Shown here: one piece after another, positions 46,401 through 53,520 of the stretch
Position numbering within the stretch: the stretch's first letter is position 1
Layout: each line of letters opens with the position of its first letter
Notes under the pieces: generated by a model
Databases searched by the model: none
What the model was told of the DNA's origin: nothing
What the model saw: the letters and a program-made list of their open reading frames with translations, nothing else
Position numbers and translations under genes: made by a program
Source: Micromonospora_J zhanjiangensis
GTDB lineage: Bacteria > Actinomycetota > Actinomycetes > Mycobacteriales > Micromonosporaceae
Length of the DNA: 64,000 nucleotides
Reading direction: 5' to 3'
Assembly (NCBI RefSeq): GCF_042650605.1
Contig: NZ_JBHSBN010000030.1
Coordinates: 14,631-78,630, forward strand

Positions 46401-49400
46401 GTCACGGTGGTGGTGGTGGCGGTCGTCGTCTCCGTCGTCGGCAGGCGGCGCGCCGATCTCGCCGACCAGGCCGGTGCCGAGCAGGCCGAGTAGCGCCGCG
46501 AAGGCGCCGCCGCTCGGCCACGGCCCCCAGGTGACCTCCGGAGGCGCGCCCGCGTCGTCCTCCCAGGGAGCCAGGCCGACATTCTCGTCCGCCCACAGGC
46601 TGCGCAGCACCCGCCAGGCCACGCGGGTCGCCTCCTCGACGCCGTCGCTGTCGCCGCCGGTGGCGGTCAGCACGTGTCGACCCAGGTGCTCGGCGAGCAG
46701 CGCGCATCGGCGGTGGAACAGCGCAAAGGCCGCCCGGAAGAACCCGAACCGCTCGTCCCCGTCGCCGCACCGCACGAGATGCTCGAAGGCCCCCACAGGG
46801 TTCTCGAAGAGTGCGGCGAACGGGGCGAGCGCCGCGCGGGGTGCGAAGTACAGGTCGCGGACGGCGCGGCGCTCGGCGGCGCGCAGCGGCCGCAGGTGCA
46901 GCAGGGCGTCGAGCAGCGGCCCGTCGCGCAGCGGCAGCTCGATCGACAGCTCCTCGGCGGCCGCGTCGTACCACAGTGGCGTGTCGGCCCACATGAGCGG
47001 CGAGGTGTCGGCCGCGGCGAGCGGCACCGCGTAGCGCCGCGCGGACGGCGGGACGCCGACGCCGATCCGCTCGGGGAACAGGTGCCGCCCGAGCTCCTCG
47101 AGCGGATCCGGGCCGGCCGCCGGGGCGACGTACCCGAATTCCTGCCGGAGCGAGGCGCTGATCCGCGGCCACGACCACGCCCGGATGTGGTCCTCGTCGA
47201 CGTGCACGGCCCGCAGCGCTGCCCGCAGGGCCCAGAGGGAGAACCCGTCCTCACCGTCCTGCCCCGGCTCGGTGTCACCCAGCGCGAGCGGGTCGCCGAT
47301 CGCCTCGGACTCGTCCTGCAGGGGGAACGGGTCGTCGCCCGCGAGGTGCGGCTGCGCGGTGTAGAGGAAGAGCAGCTCGCCCACCGTGAACCGGGAGCGG
47401 TACACCTTCAGCAGGACCTCGGCGAACCGCAGGGTGTGCGTCGGGCGGGCCCACCAGGTGTCCGAGGGCGTGGCGGGGTCGAACCCGCAGAGGGCGGACA
47501 GGGACGTCAGGTTGTCGGCGAGCACCTTGGCCAGCTCGGGGCTGCGGCGCAGCTCCGGCTCGGAGCGTTCGGCCGTGTCCTCGACGCCGTCGAGCAGCAT
47601 CCGGACCGCACGTCCCCAGCCCGGTCCCGCGCTACCGGCGCCGGTCCACAGCGCGAGCAGCGGCACCCGGTCGACCGGCCCAGCGGCGGGCGGCAGGTCG
47701 CAGGGATCGGCGAGCAGCGGCAGGCCGAGGTCCTCGCAGAGCATGAGCAGCGCCGCGACGTCGCGCAGGAACTCGGGATCGACGCCGACCGGGCCGCCCG
47801 GGGTGAACACGTGCAGCACGCTGTCGAGATCGGCCAGCGTGGCGAAGCTGAGGCCGCCCCCGCAGCGGCGACGCAGGAACCGCCACAGCCGGACGGCGAG
47901 GGCCAGCCGCACGAGCCCGTCACGGGGGGACTCTTGGTCGGCCTCCTCGGGGAACGCCACCCGCCAGTCGCCGGGACAGCAGGGCTCGCACTCCGGCAGC
48001 GGCCGCGGATCGTCCGTCCGGTCGCGAGTCTCCACCGGCAGGATGCCGAACCGGATCAGGCCGGAGGCCTGCAGGTCGACCAGGTCGCAGTAGGCCAGGC
48101 CGGTGCGGGCGAGCAGCTCGGACAGGCGCACGGCGATGGTTACCCAGGGGCGGTCGTCGACGACGGCCGACGGGAAGCCGTACAGCTGCCACGCCGCGGT
48201 CTCCCCCTCGCCCGGGTCGTCACTCGGCGGGGTGGCGAACAGCGCGGCGAACTCGTGCGCGCCGATGCACAGGTACTCCAGGGCCAGTTCGAACCGCACG
48301 GGGTAGCGCCACAGGTGCCGGCCGAACCCGGCAGGCTCGGCCACAGGGTCGAGCACGAACTCGGTGATGTCCCGGCGGAACCGGCGCATCACCTCGTACC
48401 GGCTGCCACCCATGGCCTCCAGGTAGCTGCGATCGACGTCGAGCGGCTGGTCGTACGGCAGCTGCGGGGCGCCGAGGTCGACGGCGAGCGCTTGGTAGGC
48501 CTGCGCGGACGTCGGCGGTACGCCGACCGCGGCGGGCGAGGAGTGCTCGGGCAGCGCGGCGAACAGCGTGGTCGGGTCGTGCCGGTACCCTTCGCTGGCC
48601 CGGTGGTCTGCGGCCCCGCCGCACGAGGCCTCCGCGGCGGGGTCGGCGTCCGGGCCGGCAGGTGCGAGGACGTGCCCGGCGAGCGAGGCGGCCGCGGTGT
48701 CCAGGACCGCGCCCCCCTGCGCCGGCCCACCTGCGGCGACGGTGGCGGCCAACTCCTCCAGGCTCTCGTTCACCAGGTCGATCACGGGGATCGGGGTCCA
48801 CACGTTCGCGCCGGTGACCTGCAGCGAGCCGAGCGACCCGCGGCGCGGCGCGAGCAACTCCCCGAGGCTGCCCTCGGTGGCGTCGTCCGACGGCTCCGCG
48901 CAACTGCTGGCCGGGGTCACGCGGAGCAGGTCGTACAGGTAGGCAACCGGTCCGAACGGCGACAGGTGCTCCGGCGGCACGCAGTCGACGAGCGTGCCGT
49001 CGGGGTTCACCGGCCGGAACGGTCCGGGCTGCGGCGGCGCGACCCAGGTGGACGCCGTCTGGATCTGCGCCGCGTACGGGTGGGCGACCGTGCCGTCGAG
49101 GGCGGCCCGGAAGTCGTCGGGGCTGAGCGCCTGGACGGCCTCCTCGGTGGTGAACCCGCGCGCGTAGAGCGCCTCCATCAGCGAGAACCGCAGCTCCGCA
49201 AGACCTGCGCCGGGGGCGAAGGCGGTGAGGCGGAAGAGCGCGTCGAGGACGTCGAGGGCCTGCGCGAGCCACGCCTGCGCGTCGGGGTCCCCGGGGAAGA
49301 CGTCGAGCACGCCGGCGGACGACGCCGTGGCGTCCCGCGCGGTGCCCACAGTCCAGGTGCCACCGCCGTGCGCGGCGTACGCCGCCGCGAAGCGCAACAG

Positions 49401-51171
49401 CACGTCCCCACCCGCCGTGGGGAACAGCGGGGGTGCACCGGCGGCGGCGACGGGCGGCGGCGCCGGCGTGAAGGGCACCGAGAAGAACGTCCGCAGGTGA
49501 CGCAGGAAAGCCTCGACCCGGTCGCTCGGCGTGCTCGCGGGGCCGACCTGGGTGAACGGCGGCAGGAGGTCGAGGCGCGGCGCGCCGCCCGGCGGCAGCA
49601 GGACAGCACGCCAGGACGCGTCGGTCACCGCGAGGAGGTCCGCGGCGGTTGCCACCAGGAGCGGCGGCGCCTGGATCGCGGCGATCAGCGGGTCGAAGTC
49701 GTCCGTGACGACGTGCAGCAGCAGGTCGAGGTACCCGGCACCGCCGAACTGTCCCTGCCAGAAATCGGTGTCGATCGAACCCGTCGGCCCCGCGTGCGTG
49801 AGCCACGCGGTGACGAGGGCGGCGGAGGGACCGGCGAGCGGCACCTTGGGCGCTCCGGACGGCGCCTGTCCGAGCGCCCGCAGGCGACGCGCGGCCTGCG
49901 CGGCGTCGATCGCGGTGGCCGGAACCCCGGTCGCCGCGACCGGGGACGCCGTCGCTCCCAGCAGCCCGGTGTCCTGCGCGGCCTGGATCGCGGTGAGAAG
50001 CTTCGCCTCCGCGTCCGCCCGGGCCATGGCGAACCGCTGCCCGGCATCCACCTGGAAGGGCATCTGGGCGCCCAGCGCGTAGAAGTAGGCGGCCGGAACC
50101 ACGAACTGCGGGTTCAGCACGGTGCCCTCGGGCGCACCGGTGAGCAGGACGGCGGTGTGCGTGAGCGTGCTGCCGTCGGACGCCTGCGGCGGCAGGGGGA
50201 ACGGCAGCAGCGCCTCCCGGGCGCCGTCGAGCTGCTGCCCCGCGGGGCCGGCGCCAGTGAGGTTCTCGCCGGCGCTGAGTCGCTCGCAGAGCATGGCGGC
50301 GGAGGCGGAGAACACGAACCCGGCGAGGGCGAGCGCCTGGGCGTCGTGGGTTGCGTAGTAGCCGTCGAGCTCGGCCTCGAACCGGCGGCGGTCGTTTTCG
50401 GCGTCGTCCGCCTTCACGTTCGGGTCGTCGGGGGGGCGAGGTGTACATCTGGGCCAGCGGGCGCGGCTCCTCGGGCGGGGGGTAGATCTGCCGGTCCCAG
50501 ACCAGTTCCCGAGCGACCTGCAGGGACTGGGCCGCGGAGAGCTGGCCGCGGTGCCCGAGCGGGGTGCCGTCGGCCGGGTCGTCGACGAGGACGGCGTCGA
50601 TGGCGACGACGAGGGTGTCGAATGCCGGCGGCGTCCCGTCGGGTGACAGCTCGAGGTGCGCGCCGACGCCGAGGTGCCGCGGGGGGATGGTCGCGTACGC
50701 GCTCGGGCGCATGGCCAGCACGTCGTTCTCGTCTGTCGGCAGGCTGCCCACGGTCGTGACGACCGCGTTGACGTCGAGCCGGCGGTCGGCGATCGGGCCA
50801 CCCCGGTCGAGGACGAGGCGCAGGTCGAAGGATGTCGGCGTCGGATACTCGGGGTGCCCCGCTGGCGGCTCCGCGACGATGGCCACGGTGGCGGCGGCCT
50901 GGGGCAGCCGGATGATGGCCGGCGGGTTGACCGGGTCGGGTACGTCGACGTAGTGCTGCACGATCACGCCGTCGTTCGTCAGGTCGATGGTGTCGTCGCC
51001 CGGTGCCGACGACGTGAAGACGGTCGCGGCGCTGCCGAGCTGCACCCCGTTCGTCGAGTCACCGAACGTCAGGTCGAAGGCGGTTACGGTGAGTCCGGCG
51101 AGCGCGTCGGTGAACGCGGCGCCGGACATGGGCTTACTGGGTCGCACCCGAACGATGACCAGCGTCGACAT
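40482..51171 (-). CDS. TcA component of a Tc toxin, with a one-base frameshift
   Basis: About 3562 residues if repaired. ATG 51171 (GGAGG upstream) opens the N-terminus; the frame breaks in the C7 run (G7, 50436-50430), where six C would continue TCG-CCC-CCC-GAC into the long frame. The length minus one base is exactly divisible by three. The C-terminus is diagnostic: FLRDKFTNAQLYLHLQ, FLPAESWDGGERGLLAGERL, EWMFDLDYPGHYLRRIKNVT, VVGPYTGVHCRLTLLSS, TGQNDSGLFELSFRDERYLP match the TcB-binding domain of TcA pore proteins. The middle has the neuraminidase-like and alpha-helical shell regions. Odd insertions: 11 Cys in 39 residues within the TcB-binding domain, (Asp-Gly)n, His/Asp-rich repeats and several CxxC clusters. 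TcA is the pentameric receptor-binding translocation pore in known systems. Confidence 0.88.
44127..44196 (-). repeat. Hexanucleotide repeat encoding Asp-Gly in TcA
   Basis: About a dozen copies of GGACGG/AGACGG-type hexamers (minus strand) encode an uninterrupted Asp-Gly run near residues 2325-2348 of TcA, flanked by Pro-rich sequence. Such runs can change length by slippage without breaking the frame. Asp-Gly runs may form a flexible, Ca-binding linker (inference). Confidence 0.85.
46022..46076 (-). repeat. 15-bp repeat encoding His/Glu/Asp units in TcA
   Basis: Three near-perfect 15-base units encode GHEHD-GHEHD-GHEHE near TcA residues 1700-1718, inside a beta-rich segment (RYRFLGRD before, WRLVLRRG after). 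A second acidic-His run (DDDRHHHHRDEDDD) lies near 46380-46430. Both could bind divalent metal. Confidence 0.8.
50430..50436 (-). other. G7/C7 homopolymer at the TcA frameshift
   Basis: Seven G on the plus strand (C7 in the gene) mark the point where the N-terminal frame (starting at 51171) and the main TcA frame meet. With six the product is continuous. It may be a sequencing error, a real mutation or a phase-variable tract. Confidence 0.75.
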
Positions 51172-51287
51172 GGCGATCGCTTCCTCCGACCGATTACTTC
51201 ACGAGGTGGAACGACGTGCGGGGCCTGGCCATCGCGGCCAGGAAATGCGGGCGGGCCGGCCGCGTTGGCGCACCGGGATGCGCCGCG

Positions 51288-51690
51288 TCAGATCCTGGCC
51301 CCCGGGGGCCAGGTGTAGCGCCCGTGGATGGTGCCGATGACGTGCCTGCCCGCGTCAACCGAGCCGCCGGAAGAGTTCCACCACCGCCGTGTCTACGGCG
51401 GCGGCCTGCTGGGCGACGGCCGCCTCGTCGTCCGCGGAGACGTGGCACCGCCGGCCAGGTCCACATCGCACTTGGTGCAAGGCATCCTCAACACCTCCTC
51501 GGTCGAGCGGCCAGCGATGGGGAAAGTCTGGAAGCGGGCTTCCGCTGCAGCAATCAACCTGTCGGAGATCTGGCAACGTCGGCGACTCGACAGGGGCACA
51601 CACCGGGCACCGGGGACATGCCCGTCGGCGTACTCCGACGGCTCCCGGACGTCGATGACCGGCGCAACCCCACCGCGCCGGCCGATCCAC
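51288..51690 (-). pseudogene. Rhodanese-like relic with premature stop
   Basis: The minus strand reads APVIDVREPSEYADGHVPGA, the classic N-terminal rhodanese motif, but the Cys-containing active-site loop is missing. The frame goes on to MPCTKCDVDLAGGAT and stops at a TAG; the same frame then continues VDAGRHVIGTIHGRYTWPPG to a TGA at 51290-51288. No start codon precedes the rhodanese part, which opens after a TGA. It looks like two or more deleted pieces upstream of the TcA gene. Confidence 0.4.
51294..51313. repeat. 20-bp perfect palindrome
   Basis: CCTGGCCCCCGGGGGCCAGG is a perfect palindrome without a loop, next to the stop of the rhodanese relic and 123 bases upstream of the TcA start. 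It may be a protein-binding site or a terminator core; nothing more can be said. Confidence 0.4.
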
Positions 51691-51729
51691 CCTGCCCACC
51701 AAGATCAACCGGAGTCACATGGAAACTCG

Positions 51730-51876
51730 GGGTGTGCTCCTGGGCTGGGAGAACGGCGGTTCGGGTGACGTGGGTGAACGTGGGCCACTCCCTGCCACCC
51801 CAGGTGAACCCCCGGGTCGTTAGACTGGGCCCTCGCGCCCTCGTAGCTCAGGGGATAGAGCATCGGTTTCCTAACC
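51730..51876 (+). repeat. Left copy of a 147-bp direct repeat containing the tRNA-Arg promoter and 5' half
   Basis: Bases 51730-51876 match 63340-63486 at a constant offset of 11,610 with only a handful of mismatches. The repeat holds the sequence upstream of tRNA-Arg (including CCCCCGGGTCG and TTAGACTGGGC, likely its promoter) and the first 37 or so bases of the tRNA. It ends within the anticodon loop. Confidence 0.9.
51837..51873 (+). pseudogene. tRNA-Arg(CCT) 5' half, fused to a hairpin element
   Basis: Identical to the first half of the tRNA at 63447 (acceptor 5' strand, D arm, anticodon 5' strand and CCT) up to TTTCCTAA. Then the sequence changes to CCCGAGGC and the hairpin element shared with 27843-27890. 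A GCAGG/CCTGC stem follows as in a T arm, but the loop is CCGAATA instead of TTCGAAT and no acceptor 3' strand exists, so it cannot make a tRNA. Confidence 0.85.
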
Positions 51877-51918
51877 CGAGGCTCTCCTCGTTGCCGCAGG
51901 CCGAATACCTGCGGCTTT
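51871..51918 (+). repeat. 48-bp hairpin element, copy B
   Basis: Partner of 27843-27890 (about 40 of 48 identical, no gaps). It contains GCCGCAGG...CCTGCGGC followed by TTT, a terminator-like hairpin. Its first four bases, CTAA, are also the last bases of the tRNA anticodon-loop match, so the junction with the tRNA fragment lies in shared sequence. Confidence 0.7.
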
Positions 51919-52003
51919 GCTATTTCTGTCCACCGTGTGCTGGTCGCACCGGCGTGCTGCTGTGGTCGCTTGCTGGAGGTCGGTCGTGTGCGCTGGCCTC
52001 GGT

Positions 52004-52759
52004 TCAGGGAGTTGGGCGGGGGGCCGAGAGGTTGACGCCTTCCTCGTTCAGTTGTGCCTGAAGGTGGTTGTTCCCGCCCTTGGCCGTCCAGATGCCACCG
52101 ATCCTGGCAACCTCATCGCGCATACGGTGAAGGAATGTGTTGAGACGTGGGCCGTTGATCGCGGCGAGCCCCCGGTTGTCGAGAATCTCGTCCATGAGGC
52201 CAGACTCTGACTCGTGCGAGAAGCTACTTGTCCAGGGGAACCAGATGTCGGTAGATATAGAGAATATCGTGCCGACATGGTTCGGGAAGTCGGTGTCGTC
52301 CAGTTCGGAGATGAAGTATTCGATGCTGAACGGTGAATATGGATACGATCTGATCAGGCCGAGAGGGTATGCGAATTCATGCATATTGTCGACCCACGCG
52401 TCGGCGGGCTCGCCTTCCTGGTCGGCGTACGTCAGCCGGGTCTTGGAGCCTCGGTCAGGGAAGGCCTCGAGGTAATTGAGTGCGAATCCGGCCGGACGCC
52501 ACTCGTCCTCGCTGTGGGGCACGCTTTCCGGATGGTCGCGGAGAAAGTCCACGAGGTAGCCGTCGCGCTCCCGTAAGTAGCCGATCCGATCAAGCTTGTA
52601 AATCCGAAGCATGTCGGTGTCGTCGGCTGCGGTGAGTACCGCGTCTTGCCACGGCAGAAGGACGCCGGGCCCGAGCTCGAAGGGGAAAATCGCCTCCCAC
52701 CAGCACACCTCCTCACTGTCGTAGCTGCTCCACGCGTTAACAAGCCTGCCCGAGCTCAC
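52004..52759 (-). CDS. Putative immunity protein, copy 2
   Basis: 251 residues from GTG 52759 (GAGAGGGGAT upstream). The product is acidic and aromatic-rich, without signal peptide or membrane segment (VCWWEAIFPFELGPGVLL, DEWRPAGFALNYLEAFPDRG, STDIWFPWTSSFSHES). It is about 75% similar by eye to the 52771-53520 gene 11 bases upstream and to relics at 30 kb. Tandem paralogues directly after a polymorphic-toxin gene are typical of immunity genes; that role is an inference from context. I do not recognise the family. Confidence 0.7.
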   Translation of the reverse strand: MSSGRLVNAWSSYDSEEVCWWEAIFPFELGPGVLLPWQDAVLTAADDTDMLRIYKLDRIGYLRERDGYLVDFLRDHPESVPHSEDEWRPAGFALNYLEAFPDRGSKTRLTYADQEGEPADAWVDNMHEFAYPLGLIRSYPYSPFSIEYFISELDDTDFPNHVGTIFSISTDIWFPWTSSFSHESESGLMDEILDNRGLAAINGPRLNTFLHRMRDEVARIGGIWTAKGGNNHLQAQLNEEGVNLSAPRPTP

Positions 52760-52770
52760 CGAATCCCCTC

Positions 52771-53520
52771 TCAGAGAGTTGGGCGAGGGGCTGAGAGGTC
52801 GATGCCTTTCTCATTCAGTTGGGCCTGAAGTTGCTTGAGCCCACCGCGGGCCGTCCAACTGCCACCGATCCGGGCGGTCTCGTCATGCATCTGGTGAAGA
52901 AACGTGTTGAGGCGGGGGCCGTTGATCGCGGCGAGCCCTCGGTTGTCGAGGACCTCGTCCATGAGGCCGGACTCGTGCGAGAAGCCACTCGTCCAAGGGA
53001 ACCAGATGTCGGTGGAGACCGAGAATATCGTGCCGACATGGCTCGGGAAGTCCGGATCGTACGAATCGGATATGACGTAATCAATGCTGAACGGCGGATT
53101 TGGAAATGATCTGGCGAGGCCGAGAGGGTATGCGAATTCATGCATGTTGTCGACCCACGCGTCGGCGGGCTCACCTTTACGGTCGGCGTACGTCAGCCGC
53201 GTCTTGGAGCCTCGATCAGGGAAGGTCTCGATGTAATTGAGTGCGAATCCGGCCGGGCGCCACTCGTCCCCACTTTCGGGTACGCTTTCCGGATGGTTGT
53301 GGAGAAAGTCCACCAGGCGTCCGTCGACTTCCCGTGAATAGTCAATACGATCGATCTTTTCAATCCGAAGAATGTCGGTGTCGTTGGCCGTGGCGAGTAC
53401 CACATCTTGCCATGATGAAAGGAAGTCCGGCCCGAGCTCGAAGGGAAAGATTGCCTCCCACCAGCACACCTCCTCACTGTCGTAGCTGCTCCACGCGTTA
53501 ACAAGCCTGCCCGATCTCAC
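52771..53520 (-). CDS. Putative immunity protein, copy 1
   Basis: 249 residues from GTG 53520, which has AAAGGGAGG four bases upstream; the frame is open to 53565, but that would extend further into the toxin gene. Its first 23 bases overlap the toxin stop, so the two are translationally coupled. It shares the WWEAIFPFELGP start, DEWRPAGFALNYIETFPDRG and STDIWFPWTSGFSHESGLMD with its neighbour. Likely neutralises the C-terminal domain of the 53498-55795 product (inference). Confidence 0.72.
   Translation of the reverse strand: MRSGRLVNAWSSYDSEEVCWWEAIFPFELGPDFLSSWQDVVLATANDTDILRIEKIDRIDYSREVDGRLVDFLHNHPESVPESGDEWRPAGFALNYIETFPDRGSKTRLTYADRKGEPADAWVDNMHEFAYPLGLARSFPNPPFSIDYVISDSYDPDFPSHVGTIFSVSTDIWFPWTSGFSHESGLMDEVLDNRGLAAINGPRLNTFLHQMHDETARIGGSWTARGGLKQLQAQLNEKGIDLSAPRPTL

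Noticed and set aside
46674..50759. Open frame of 1361 codons on the plus strand
   Set aside because: Antisense shadow of the TcA gene without recognisable domains.
51194..51466. 90-codon minus-strand gene upstream of TcA
   Set aside because: Arg/Gly/Pro-rich; a neighbouring frame carries the rhodanese-relic residues.
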